A stretch of 64,000 nt of DNA from positions 30,985,118 through 31,049,117 of the forward strand of contig OX442314.1 of the NCBI GenBank assembly GCA_949358305.1. The letters are read 5' to 3'. The notes below the pieces were generated by a model. That model was not told where the DNA came from. It searched no databases and worked only from the letters and a program-made list of their open reading frames with translations. Position 1 is the stretch's first letter. The number at the start of each line of letters is the position of its first letter. The DNA is from Strigamia acuminata. Its lineage: Eukaryota; Arthropoda; Chilopoda; Geophilomorpha; Linotaeniidae. Shown here in pieces: positions 26,519 through 38,371 of this stretch. The position numbers and the translations under genes were made by a program.

Positions 26519-29407
26519 TTAATTAAAATGTGGTTGGTCGACTCTGTTTTGGAGTGTGAGTTTGACTGACGATGGTTGCAATAAACCCTGTCCGCCGGTA
26601 ATGAACCGTAGTGGAAACTGAAATAATAATCCGAGTTTATGATATTTTAATGTGGGAAACTCGAATAATATTTCTTTGCAAACCTGAGTTTCTGCACACG
26701 TTTGAAAGCGATAATTATACAACATGTGTGCCATGACGAGCTTAGCCTCCAATAAAGCAAATCTCATGGCAATGCAGTTTCTGGGCCCAGCTCCGAATGG
26801 GAGATATGTAAAGGGATTGCGATTTGCTTTGTTTTCTGGAGAAAACCTAGTTCAAACCAAAACAGAACAAGAAAACACGCATTACAAAGACATATACTCA
26901 CTTCTATCTTATGAAAATACCTTTCAGGATCAAATGTTTGCGGATTGGGATAAAATTCTGGATTGTGATGGATGGCGTAAATAGGAAAACCAATCAACAC
27001 GTCTTTCTTGATTGTGATGCCATTCAAGTTGTATTCATCTTCCACACATTGTCGCTCAGTACTAAAATTCAAGATATATTGTGAGTGGCGGTAGGCGTTT
27101 GGACACCATTCATGATTAAGAACAACACAGAGAACACACAGTTTGGGATTATTATATCCGGTGTTGGCCGGTTGGTTACAATATTTTACTACGTTTAGAA
27201 TATTCAAATATCTATTACTGAACAGCTGGAGGATATTTTCTCAACGTTTCTGACATAACCATGTCCAAAAATTGCATTGACGACACAACATCATATGTAA
27301 GTTTCCCCTGTAAAAATGCACACACTTACAAGTGTGAGTTAGCCATACACGCAGAAAACCTTTGCTTTATTCAGACATTACTTTGCAATCTGCCATTACA
27401 TCATCAACTTCTTTGATTAGTTTTTCTTGAATGTCTTGGTTTGAGGCAAGTTCATAGGCAAGAAAAGAGAGTGTGTTTGCTGTTGTTTCATGCCCAGCTA
27501 GTATAAATAGCACTGCTTGGGCTATTATAATCTGTCTTGTTAGTGCTGAAATGTTGAAAAAAAAGTTGTTATGATGGAAAGAAAATGTCAGTTAAAAATG
27601 ATTACTTTTTTTAGTCCCTGTTTCTGTTTGTTGGTTATCGTTTTCTTCAGTTATGTTGGTTTCATCACTTGGTACTTCGGCTTCTAGCATGATTTGCAGA
27701 AAATCCCTTCTTGTGAACTAGTTAAAATTATATAACAATAAATATTTCTGAAAATTTAATAGTGAATTTATTTTACGTCTTTATTTTTCAGTCTCATGTC
27801 AATTGCCTGACCCGCAATTTTTTCAAAGTATTTGAACGGACTCATTAGTATGTATTTTGGTAGGTACTGTATTATGAATGGGAATAAGACTGAAATGTGT
27901 ACACAAAACTTAGCAGTTATTATTAAGACAATATTGAAGATTTTAATTATACTTACACATAAAATACACGACTTTGACGTTTGTCCGAAACGCTTTTCGT
28001 GCTTGAGAAACAAATTCACTTTCTTGGTCTTTAATGCAGTCACTTTTCATTCCAAATGCACAACTTGCAATCACGTCCAGTGTCAATACAGTAAATTTTC
28101 TGCAAAAACATCACGAAATTTATTTTAGACTCTTGACAAATTTCGTATTTTATTATGAAACCTACTTAGTTAATTCTATTGGTTCCCCATCATCTGCTTT
28201 TTCTTTTAAAGACTTGACTGAATGTTCGATACATTCTTCTATGAGATGTACCATCTGCAATATACATTTAATATTGTTTACATCCAGAACCACATAGATT
28301 ATTATTAGTTATTAATATAGAAAAAAATTAATTTCTTTAATTTTAGCAGCAACAAATGTTATTAGAGAATCATCTGCACATTTTTTAGTTGAAGAACATC
28401 ACCGTTACCTGCTTCAACTTCCCTGACGTATACGTAGGAGTAAGTGTATTTCGGACCATTTTCCATTTTTCGCCAGTCAGTCCTGTTAACATATTTGATA
28501 TGATGTTGTTCTTATCCCTATTTGGGAAGTTTCTTCGGTTTTGAAAGGCGTTAAAATCTTTTACCAACACCTGCCTCATTAAGTCAGGTTCAGATAAGTA
28601 CAGTATCGGTGCAGTTCCAACAAAACCTCTGAAAATAATCCATCATCTTAGTGAGAGTTAATGGACGCCATTATGTTTCAAAAATACGTAAATTCTACAC
28701 ATAACTCACCCATGCACGTGTCCAAATTTCTTCATAGCATCCATCTCTTGGTCTTGAAAAGACTTAAATAAAATATCAAACATTTTTACAATTTGGATAA
28801 GTTATGACCAAAGAATTGAGAGAAGTACGAGAAAAGCGTTGGCAGACATCGACAACGAGTGCTTTTCGAACTTACATGTATCCAAATTGGTTTGAGTGTT
28901 CCAATAATCAAACGCGGTTTCTCTCCAGCAACACCTTGTTTTTTCCAATAGTCGAAAGTCCTGGTTGAATATCTGAAACAATTTTCAGAGGTGAAGGAAG
29001 ATGCACTTTCCTGCTACACAAGCAACTACGCTGCCGTCCCAGCAGGCTATCAACAAATGACGTCATTCTTTATCCTCTGACGCTTTTGTTTGTAGGGAAA
29101 AACAACGAGAATATACGTAAAATATGACTAGCCCTCTAATTGTTATCACTGAAGATAAGGCAACAACATTCGTGACTTCAAATCCAAGGTCATCTTTAAT
29201 GACACTATAATACTTCTTCTCCTGTTTACATTTTCACTTATTCAGCCTACTTACCCTACTTACAATAAATTGCACGTAATTAGATTATGCAATCGCATTT
29301 TCCCTCAGAATGTGTCAAAATACTTACAAATACCAAGCTGACAGCAATCCAATGACAGCAAGCGGCCAGTATTGACACAAATTCAACATAAACATACACA
29401 GGTCCAT
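26519..29407 (-). CDS. CYP-a: CYP3-like cytochrome P450, copy A
   Basis: Heme-thiolate monooxygenase, expected in the ER membrane. Thirteen exons with GT/AG borders: 29328-29407, 28876-28972, 28710-28762, 28409-28628, 28166-28254, 27957-28099, 27777-27889, 27606-27717, 27382-27545, 27219-27307, 26921-27061, 26684-26846, 26519-26617. They sum to 1563 nt, or 520 residues, close to human CYP3A4 (503). The N-terminus is a membrane anchor (MDLCMFMLNLCQYW and on). Visible motifs: I-helix AGHETT in exon 9, ExxR (ETLR) in exon 10, DPERF across exons 11/12, heme loop [11 protein letters not shown] in exon 12. Spacing and wording closely follow CYP3A. The 66-nt last intron is stop-free and a multiple of three, so retention would add 22 residues. 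Substrate unknown. Confidence 0.93.
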
Positions 29408-29955
29408 TGTGGTTGGTAAATGAAATGGCCCAGTTTGATTTAACCGTGATGATCGGGCCAAGAGCGTTCTTCTGTGCGGTCGGAAACAACTGATTAGAAA
29501 CCTCAGCGTGACCTCCTCACCAGTGTGGCATTTCCCAGAGCGGTTGCTCGCAAGGGGGTGTGGAAGTTGCGATGCAATGATTAAAAAACTTTTTATTACA
29601 TTTGTATTTATATTTTTATATTTTATTATTAATTATCCCACATGAAATGTGTTTTTATTACTTTTCTGTTGGAAATAAATCTTCGACAGAATGAGTAGCA
29701 AAACTTTTTTGAAACTTTCTTGAAATTACATTTGTGCAAATATATTTGTGCACAGAGCAATTATTGCAGAATATATTTGTGGATAGGTGATTTGTGCACG
29801 AACCTGCATGTTTTCCTGCGGAATTATTTTGGCGTGCAGAAATCGTGCACGATTTTACATTGGTTTTTATCTACATCAAAAGAAGACGAAAATGTAAAAT
29901 AAGAATTGACATTTTGTGTCTTTTTTCGGCGTCTAAACAGTCCTGCACTTTCAGT
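29408..29955. other. Intergenic DNA between CYP-a and CYP-b, copy A
   Basis: 5' flank of CYP-a and 3' flank of CYP-b, both on the minus strand. AT-rich, with several TTTGTGCA-type short repeats around 29735-29850. A single GGCGTG core near 29831 resembles a xenobiotic response element, but one short match is not evidence of function. No ORF of note. Confidence 0.5.
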
Positions 29956-31523
29956 TTAATGAAAATGTGGTTGGTCCACTCTGTTTTGAAGTGTGAGTTT
30001 GACCGACTCTGGTTGCAAAATAATTTGTCCAGCATGGAACCGTAATGGAAACTGAAATAAATCATGTTTATAATTCTTGAATGTGGAAAACTCGAACATT
30101 TCTTTGCCAACCTGAGTTTCTGCACACGTTTGAAAGCGATAATTATACAACAAGTGTGCAATGACAAGCTTAGCCTCCAATAAAGCAAATTTCATGGCAA
30201 TGCAGTTTCTGGGCCCAGCTCCGAATGGGAGATACGTAAAGGGATGGCGATTTGCTTTGTTTTCGGGAGAAAACCTAGTTCAAACAAAAATAGCACAAAA
30301 AAAACACGTATTACAAAGATATACTCACTTCTATCTCATGAATATACCTTTCAGGATCAAATGTTTCTGGATTGGGATAAAATTCTGGATTGTGATGGAT
30401 GGCGTAAATAGGCAAACCAATCAACACGCCTTTCTTGATCCTGATGCCATTCAAGTTGTATTCATCTTCCACACATACTCGATCAGTTCTAAAATTAAAA
30501 ATGTATTACAGACATTTTGTACTACTTTTAGATGATTCAAATATCTGTTACTGAATAGCTGGAGGGTATTTTCTCAACGTTTCTGACACTACCAAGTCCA
30601 AAAATTGCATCGACGACACAACTTCATATGTAAGTTTGCCCTACAAGTGTGAGTTAGTCACGCGTGCAGAAATTCTTTCCTTTAATCAGACATTACTTTG
30701 CAATCTGCCATTACATCATCAACTTCTTTGATTAGTTTTTCTTGAATGTCTTGGTTTGAGGCAAGCTCATAAGCAAGAAAAGAGAGTGTGGTTGCTGATG
30801 TTTCATGCCCAACTAGTATGAATAACACTGTTTGGGCTATTATAATATGTCTTGTTAGTGCTGAAATGTTAAAAAAGAAGTTGTTATCCTGGAAAGAAAA
30901 TGTCAGTTAAAAATGATTACTTTTTTTAGTCCCTGTCTCTGTTTGTTGGTTATCGTTTTCTTCAGTTATGTTTGTTTCATCACTTGGTACTTCGGCTTCT
31001 AGCATGATTTGCAGAAAATCCCTTCTTGTAAACTAGTTAAAATTATGTAATAATATATATTTCTGAAAATTTAATAATGAATTTATTTTACGTCTTTATT
31101 TTTTAGTCTCATGTCAATTGCTTGACCCGCAATTTTTTCAAAGTATTTGAACGGCCCCATTAGTAAGAATTCAGGTAAGAACTGTATTTGGAATGGGAAT
31201 AAGACTGAAATGTGTAGACAAAACCTAGCAGTTATTAAATTAAGATAATATTGTAGATTTTAATTATACTCACACAGTAAGTACATGGCTTTAGGATTTG
31301 CCTGAAAAGCTTTTCGTGCTTGAGAAACAAATTCGCTTTCTTGGTCGTTAATGCAGTCACTTTTCATTCCAAACGCACAACTTGCAATCACATTAAGTGT
31401 CAACACAGCAAATCTTCTGTAAAAATGTCACGAAATTTATTTTAGACTCTTGACAAATTTCGTCTTTTATTACGAAAAACCTACTTAGTAAATTCTATTG
31501 GTTCCCCAGTATCTGCTTTCTCT
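29956..31523 (-). pseudogene. CYP-b copy A, 5'-truncated by an LTR element
   Basis: Exons 13 to 6 are present and open (29956-30051, 30112-30274, 30348-30488, 30552-30640, 30697-30860, 30921-31032, 31092-31204, 31274-31416). Exon 5 is cut after 39 nt (31485-31523) by the 5' LTR beginning at 31524. Exons 1-4 and the promoter are missing, so no membrane anchor or start codon remains. The intact counterpart is at 44122-48240. The heme loop reads [12 protein letters not shown]. Transcription could only come from outside, for example antisense from the LTR. Confidence 0.92.
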
Positions 31524-33052
31524 TGTGACGGTTACACTGTCATGCATTTTGCTAGTTAAGACGTTTATTTTACCCATAGATGGCGCTAGAACGATTTAGC
31601 GGAAATTTCGAAGTTTGATTTTTTTCAGTAATTAAAATATAAATTACTATTAATATTTTAGTCTGTCTCAAGTCTAAACAGTTGTTTAATATATTTTATG
31701 TTGTTTTAACTAGTTTACTACATAATTCTGTTGAATTATGTATAAATTTCACCCCTCGCCACCCACTGAAAGTTGGACTAATTCCGGATTACAGTCAAAA
31801 GACTTAATCCGAAATGTGTCCTGTGTATCCAGTTCCTGGAACGGACCTAGTAGAGGACTATGTCCTGGCTATCCGCTTCCTAGAGCCTAGGATTGGAAGG
31901 ATTTAGGTGACCAGTGATCCCATTGGATCGATGATCAGCCTATTGTCCAGTACGAGTATATATTCCCGTGTAAACCGGATATATCACTCGCTCTCTTGTT
32001 GGTGTTCTGTTCCTGACGCCACTTGAACTGGGTCTGGTGGACTTAGGGCCACTTGGGTGAATTTAGTTCATTTTGTTGTACTTAGGGACAATGGATAGCT
32101 GTAGCTATGGAAAGGTAACATTTATCAATTTAACATTTATTCTCAGAATTTCAGTACAGGCCGGATAAAGAAATACTTGATATTTAGTGTAAGAATCTAG
32201 AGTGGGTCGAAGATCCACAGACACACTCCCGCCTCTTCATGCCAACATTCCGTTGTAGAAATAAGTGTAGAATCTAGAGTGGAATATTGCAATTTCACAG
32301 ACGCATTATTTGGGTAATCGACGTGGAGTAATTTCCCGGTTACTCTCCCGCCAGTCAGAACCGAGTGGAGTAATTTCCCGGCGATGGCACAACCTTTCCT
32401 GCGAGAAACTGCTGATTCAATTCGCTGTTGGACGATGGAACATCTTAATTATTATTTTGATGTTGATTGCACTTGGGGCAAAAAATAGCTCGGCGCTATT
32501 TTAATTTATTCTTTATTTTTACAGTTATTTTATCCCGCTTCGTGAATATAATATCATGTGGAATTCTGTCGAATTTACATGAATATTTATTCAATTTATT
32601 TCGTCATGTTTATGACCGCGCTTTGCAATTATTATCCATATAATAATTACAAGTGTGACGACTGCAGAAAAGTCAACCGCACCTCTCGGATATAACCCAC
32701 CCAAGCCTAACCATTACACACCTTTTTAGATCCAAACCAGAACCAGTTAGATGTCGAAACCATTCGAGTCCATATTCAGACGACATCTTTTACGTCCCGA
32801 CAATAAGACCGATACACATTCTTGTTGTCTGACTGAAAACCGCAAGTGATATTATTATAGGGCTTTTGCCGACCGATTGTATAGTTTAACTTGCAGAATT
32901 TCGACCATTTGTCGGTCTAGTATTTATATAAATTCAAACCGGAATAAATTGTCATATGATTTGAGAAATCACAAGCCTCCGTATTTTACACTTTCACACA
33001 AGTTCTCGCTCTAATTTTCTAGCAATTGTATCTCGCAAAGTCAATCGTCACA
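31524..33052 (+). repeat. 5' LTR of the gag-only element
   Basis: 1529 bp, TG...CA ends. It carries TATATAAA near 32925 and AATAAA near 32943. It differs from the 3' LTR throughout, most densely in the first 120 bp. Confidence 0.92.
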
Positions 33053-33054
33053 CG

Positions 33055-33072
33055 TGGAGGTTCCACCGAGAT
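33055..33072 (+). other. Primer-binding site, tRNA-Gln type
   Basis: The 18 bases TGGAGGTTCCACCGAGAT start two bases after the LTR. They are complementary to the 3' end of metazoan tRNA-Gln (acceptor GGAACCT plus CCA), as recalled from standard tRNA-Gln sequence. Confidence 0.8.
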
Positions 33073-33136
33073 AGGTTGCATTATTAAAGTGAACTCTGTG
33101 ATCAAAGTGTAAAATTTGAAAAAATGAATTTTTGAT

Positions 33137-33690
33137 TATTTTACGTAGATATTATAATTAGAAAATTTCCGATTTTCTCTTGGTAAAAATACTGTGTGTT
33201 ATTTATTCATTTCCAAAAATCCAAGTTATCTTTTGGAAATGACTAAGTTTAAATTTTTCGATTATTTTGATAACGCATTATAATCTAAAGATTTCGAATT
33301 TTCCAAGGAAATAATCTATTTTGACCGTCTTAAGTTTTCAAAAATATTCTTGGCATATTTTGAAAGTCTCGAAGCCATGAATTGTGATCAAAAGATGGAT
33401 TAACAATTTTGTTGGCTAAAAGACCAAAATTAATAAAATATTTATTTTATTGTTCGGTTAGAATTTGACTATTTTGATAAATTCATCATAATTAGAAAAT
33501 TCCGAGTTTTTTAATAAAATCTACTTTTGTTTTGATCAAGTTCTCTGAAAATACATTGTTATATTTTGGAAATCTCAAAGTTAGGAATTTTAATCAAAAA
33601 ATTTGATTAATAATTCTGTGGCTAAAAACTGAAAATAATAAAATACTTATTTTATTTTATTTAAGTTTGGTTAAAACTTGGCCAGTTATT
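33137..33690 (+). repeat. Diverged repeats in the element's 5' leader
   Basis: Three irregularly spaced, diverged copies of an AT-rich segment beginning GATTATTTT or GACTATTTTGATAA (about 33137, 33261 and 33467), with no ORF. This makes a long non-coding leader before gag. Confidence 0.5.
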
Positions 33691-34140
33691 CTACTGTTCT
33701 GTTAAAAGTTACGGATTTTAATCTTAATCCGTGACAAGTTAAGGAATGTGACAACGAGAACCAATCACAACGCAGTTTTGAACATGCCACCCAGATTATG
33801 GATTACTGAGAATTCTGGATTAAATTCGTCAGAAATATCTCAGTACCACCAATCAATGCAGACTTTCTTAACAATAGAAAATACCGGAAACCAGTTGGAC
33901 AAAGAAATCTTTTGCCACACTTGCTTTCTATCAGCGTGACCGTTCAGTTGTGCCTTGTGGTCAGTGCCTTCCTGGACCATTCTTGACCGAAGACAAGACA
34001 GTTTTGACCGTAGCCACTTCAGTTTAGCAGCCAAGGTTGTATAATTTCATTTTCCTTTTTAGTTTAAAAATTAAGCGTGTTTTATTTGACGCTAGTATTT
34101 GTTTAAATTTAATTTTTTTGTGTATTTCTCGTCGAGTATT

Positions 34141-36075
34141 ATGGCCCGTAGACCTGTAAGAGCACGTGGAGCACGTGGAGGTCGTGGAGCACGTAGACGT
34201 GGTAATATGCGTGAATCACCACGGGAAATTGTGGAGTCTGATCCAGAAAGTCAGGGGGACGAAATTGCGCCTAGAAACAATCCCAACCCTAATAGTTCTC
34301 GGACAGAACCACTTCCAGTCTCGCAAGATTTAGAAATTTACTGCCGTCATTTCCAATTGGAAGTGACGCAATTTTCAACTCTATACGAAGCGCAACAATA
34401 CACGGCGAATAATTGTCACGGAAGAATTCGTGCAATATCTCCCGATGTAGTTGTATCAAACGAGCAGAATATTTCGATAGATTTAACCGGTGCTCGTACA
34501 CCAGCCGCTTACCGCTATCAGCAGTTGCCTGGATGGCGTATGAGTGTTGCACGCGAGGCAAATGAACAACCAAATCATGCGATTTCTGTTCAACCCGCGA
34601 TTCAATTACCTGCTGCTTCTTGGAGAGCAAATTTGACGGACAGAGTGGAAAATCTTGGACACGAAGATTCTTCTGTTCCAATTTCTCATAATTTACCTAG
34701 TGTGACGGTCGGAAATAATAATTTACCCGCTCACACTGGAAATTTGAATGAGTCATTTCGAGTTCCACAGCCTCTCCCACGAAGGGAAAACCTGACTAAT
34801 GTTCCAATCCAGCCAAGGGGGAGAAATGAACTTTCACAAAATTTTCAATCTCGCTCCCAATCCGATGGAGACTTTAGAAATTCTAGGAATTCCTATCAGG
34901 CTCCAACAGGACATGCTCTGCCGGGAAACCGACAATTTCCCCGAGCACCTGGTGATCCCCGAGATTCAGACCCGAATTCGAGCAGTGACGACTCTCAAGC
35001 TGGTGGAGGGGGAAATTATCATAATAATAATTTCCACCAACGGAACCATTCCCGTTCTCCTCCGCCAAATGGACGACAGAATTTTAATAGACCAAATTCT
35101 TCATCTAGGGCTCAAGGAGATCGTTCCACGCCAAATTCGAATTTGACATCTAATTTGTCAAATGAAGATTTAAGACAAATAATTCAAGGCTTAGCTAGCC
35201 AAAGTCGAGACTCTAATTTAAACCAAAAATTCGGGAAAGGAATAGAGATTCCTATTTTCGATGGAAAACAATCCGAAGTTACTCGCTTTTTAGACATTGT
35301 AAAAGCTGTAGCTTCAGGGAAGGGCATTCCACTAGACGAAATGGTACACCAAGCTGTACCAGGTCGCCTATTAGGACATGCACAACGATGGTTTCATCAA
35401 CAACGCCACACATTTATTAATTGGCGAGTGTTTGAAGCCCAATTTCTTGAACGTTTCGATTTAGTGCCTCTTACAAGATCTAGACGTTTAACCAATGTAA
35501 AACAACGAGCAGACGAGTCGCTGTATTGTTTCCTCTTGCGATTCACCCAAGAACAAGGTGAAATACCACGTGGGGACAGGGCAGGACTCGAAAGCCTTTT
35601 CAATAACTTGACACAAGAAAGTTTCTCGTTATTGATGGCACAAGGACTATATGGTGACTACACAGTCGATGATATTTTGCAATATGTCGGCTTGAATCGC
35701 TGTATGTTCGAGAATTCAGCACAACTAGCAGCAGACCTCGAGTATGATAATCAAGAAGATAATCCTGCTCCAAAAGCCAACGAAAAATCTAAGATTTTTC
35801 CATCACTTCGCTTAACTCGAACCGAAGATGAGGTTAAAGAAGAAAATGAGTCAGAAAATGACGAATCAACTAATGACAATAGGTTTGATCGATCATTTAA
35901 GACACAGTACGAAAATACGACAGGGAAATGCTTTTATTGTCACAAGCCCGGACATTTCAAAAAAGAATGTCCAGCTCTGGCTAAAAAATTAGCCAGGAAA
36001 GCAGATTCAGCAAATCCAAATAAAAGATTTAACCAATCTGCCCTTAGCTCAGACTCTAATAAGAGACCTAAATAA
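34141..36075 (+). CDS. gag: Gag protein of the LTR element
   Basis: A 644-residue ORF from the first ATG; the open frame upstream begins only with non-ATG codons, so 34141 is preferred. The N-terminus is Arg/Gly-rich (RARGARGGRGARRRG), the middle is Asn/Ser/Pro-rich and probably disordered. A helical Ty3/gypsy-type retrotransposon gag domain with the spaced Trp/Phe pattern (WFHQQ, FEAQFLERF) lies at about residues 365-540. One zinc knuckle CX2CX4HX4C (CFYCHKPGHFKKEC) is at about 597-610. It would package element RNA. The frame stops without a following pol; only 506 bp separate it from the 3' LTR. Its being open over 1.9 kb suggests recent activity or selection. Confidence 0.9.
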   Translation: MARRPVRARGARGGRGARRRGNMRESPREIVESDPESQGDEIAPRNNPNPNSSRTEPLPVSQDLEIYCRHFQLEVTQFSTLYEAQQYTANNCHGRIRAISPDVVVSNEQNISIDLTGARTPAAYRYQQLPGWRMSVAREANEQPNHAISVQPAIQLPAASWRANLTDRVENLGHEDSSVPISHNLPSVTVGNNNLPAHTGNLNESFRVPQPLPRRENLTNVPIQPRGRNELSQNFQSRSQSDGDFRNSRNSYQAPTGHALPGNRQFPRAPGDPRDSDPNSSSDDSQAGGGGNYHNNNFHQRNHSRSPPPNGRQNFNRPNSSSRAQGDRSTPNSNLTSNLSNEDLRQIIQGLASQSRDSNLNQKFGKGIEIPIFDGKQSEVTRFLDIVKAVASGKGIPLDEMVHQAVPGRLLGHAQRWFHQQRHTFINWRVFEAQFLERFDLVPLTRSRRLTNVKQRADESLYCFLLRFTQEQGEIPRGDRAGLESLFNNLTQESFSLLMAQGLYGDYTVDDILQYVGLNRCMFENSAQLAADLEYDNQEDNPAPKANEKSKIFPSLRLTRTEDEVKEENESENDESTNDNRFDRSFKTQYENTTGKCFYCHKPGHFKKECPALAKKLARKADSANPNKRFNQSALSSDSNKRPK

Positions 36076-36571
36076 AATAGGGTTAGATGGATTTATGTAG
36101 ATATATACGAAAATTTTAACATGTGTTAATTCTTTTGAATTATCTGTGCGAGTTGTTCCTTATTGGAATTTATGTATTCTTAATTATGGAACTCTTTTAA
36201 CTCGTAACAGGTTTATTTGCGTGAATTACATTTTAAGAAGAAATTGTCATTTCATAGGTAAAATAATTTGTCAAACTTTATTAATCATTTATGATACAAA
36301 TTTTGATGTTATTTAAGTTTATCTTCTTCTCTGGTATAGATATAAGTCCATTCTATAAAAGAGATTAGGATTTGAGTTTTATTTTATTGAAATTGTTTTC
36401 TAATAAATAATTCTGAAACATTTTTTGATTAAAGTTGAGATTTATTTTAAGTATAAATAAGTTTTACTTACCTAGGATTGAAGCTAGATGTTCCTGATGC
36501 CAGTGTAACCTTAAAATCTTGTAAAGATGTATGTTAAATAGTATGCAAATACTTCATATTAGCATATATTT

Positions 36572-36579
36572 AAGGGGGA
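36572..36579 (+). other. Polypurine-like tract
   Basis: AAGGGGGA two bases before the 3' LTR start at 36582, the expected place for plus-strand priming. It is short. Confidence 0.55.
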
Positions 36580-36581
36580 CT

Positions 36582-38125
36582 TGTGACGGTTACACTGTCG
36601 TGTATTTTGCTAGTTTAGAACGATTATTCTGTCAATAGATGGCACTGATACGTTTTAGCGGTAATTTCGAAGTTCGGTTATTTTCAGTAATTAAAATATA
36701 AATTACTATTTATATTTTAGTCTGTTTCAAGTCTAAACAGTTATTTAATATATTTTATGTTGTTTTGACTAGTTTACTACATAATTCTATTGAATTATGT
36801 ATAAACTTGACATCTTATATTCACCCCTCGCCACCCACTGGAAGTTGGACTAATTCCGGATTACAGTCAAAAGACTTAATCCGAAATGTGTCCTGTGTAT
36901 CCAGTTCCTGGAACGGACCTAGTAGAGGACTATGTCCTGGCTATCCACTTCCTAGAGTCTAGGATTGGAAGGATTTAGCTGACCAGTGATCCCATTGGAT
37001 CGATAATCAGCCTATTGTCCAGTACGAGTATATATTCCCGTGTAAACCGGATATATCGCTTGCTCTCTTGTTGGTGTTCTGTTCCTGACGCCACTTGAAC
37101 CGGGTCTGGTGGACTTAGGGCCACTTGGGTGAATTTAGTTCACTTTGTTGCACTTAGGGGCAATGGATAGCTGTAGCTATGGAAAGTAACATTTATCAAT
37201 TTAACATTCATTCCTCATAATTTCAGTACAGGCCGGATAAGAAATACTTGATATTTAGTGTAAGAATCTAGAGTGGGTCGAAGATCCACAGACACACTCC
37301 CGCCTCTTCATGCCAACATTCCGTTGTAGAAATAACTGTAGAATCTAGAGTGGAATATTACAATTTCACAGACACATTATTTAGGTAATCGACGTGGAGT
37401 AATTTCCCGGTTATTCTCCCGCCCGCCAGAACCGAGCGGAGTAATTTCCCGGTAAATGGATAACCCTTCCTACGAGAGACTTCTGATTCAATTCGTTGTT
37501 GGTTTTGACGGAACATTTAAAAAGGCTTAAATGTTGATTGCACTCGGGGCAACAAATAGCTCGGCGCTATTTTAATTTATTCTTTATTTTTTCCAGTTAT
37601 TTTATCCCGCTTCGTGAATATAATATCATGTGGAATTCTGTCGAATTTACATGAATATTTATTCAATTTATTTCGTCATGTTGATGACCGCGCTTTGCAA
37701 TTATTATCCATATAATAATTACAAGTGTGACGACTGCAGAAAAGTCAACCGCACCTCTCGGATATAACCCACCCAAGCCTAACCATTACACACCTTTTTT
37801 AGATCCAAACCAGAACCAGTTAGATGTCGAGACCATTCGAATCCATACTAAGACGACATCTTTTACGTCCCGACAATAAGACCGTTACATATTCTTAATT
37901 GTTCGACTGAAAACCGCAAGTGATATTATTATAGGGCTTTGCCGACCGATTGTATAGTTTAACTTGCAGAATTTCGACCATTTGTCGGTCTAGTATTTAT
38001 ATAAGTTCGAACCGGAATAAATTGTCATATGATTTGAGAAATCACAAGCCTCCGTATTTTACACTTTCACACAAGTTCTCGCTTTAATTCTCTAGCAATT
38101 ATATCTCGTAAAGTCAATCGTCACA
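36582..38125 (+). repeat. 3' LTR of the gag-only element
   Basis: 1544 bp, same ends as the 5' LTR. It has about 12 extra bases near 36808 and many substitutions. It now forms the 5' flank of threonine-rich copy 7 and may supply promoter activity. Confidence 0.92.
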
Positions 38126-38371
38126 ATTGTATCAACCAAATTTCACTTTTCATTTTTCATTTTTCCCTTTTTTTCATTTCTAATTTCTCATTTTTAACTT
38201 CTAACTTTTATTAGTTCTACCAAACGAATACGGCGTCACCCAGCGCAAAGTAGCTTTGCTTCCAGGCACCAAAAACATTATTAAAGACGATTTTAGACTC
38301 TTGACAAATTTATCCTCTTTTATTATGAAACCTACTTACGTTAGTTAATTCTGCTTTCTCTTTTAAATATA

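Larger units (their letters stand above)
23922..31523. repeat. Segmental duplication, copy A
   Basis: This 7.6-kb segment (end of the threonine-rich upstream region, copy 6, CYP-a, CYP-b exons 13 to 5) is matched by 38126-45689. The offset is 14204 before the indels in the threonine-rich ORF and a constant 14166 afterwards. Its right end is cut by the LTR at 31524 inside exon 5 of CYP-b. Confidence 0.95.
31524..38125 (+). mobile_element. Gag-only LTR retrotransposon at a duplication junction
   Basis: Two long direct repeats, both beginning TGTGACGGTTACACTGTC and ending CAATCGTCACA, enclose 3.5 kb with a primer-binding site, one gag ORF and a polypurine-like tract, but no protease, reverse transcriptase or integrase. 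Flanks do not match: TCTCT before the 5' LTR, ATTGT after the 3' LTR. The left flank belongs to CYP-b exon 5 and the right flank to the threonine-rich upstream region. It would need enzymes from a related autonomous element. The missing target duplication points to recombination between two insertions. Confidence 0.92.

Noticed and set aside
26764-27207. 147-codon minus-strand ORF as a separate gene
   Set aside because: It is exons 12 and 11 of CYP-a read through their intron; splice sites and family wording give the correct model.
29826-29836. Xenobiotic response element upstream of CYP-a
   Set aside because: A single short GGCGTG core is expected by chance; no cluster or conserved context.
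34099-34140. Upstream extension of gag by 14 codons
   Set aside because: The extension begins with TTG; the first ATG is at 34141.
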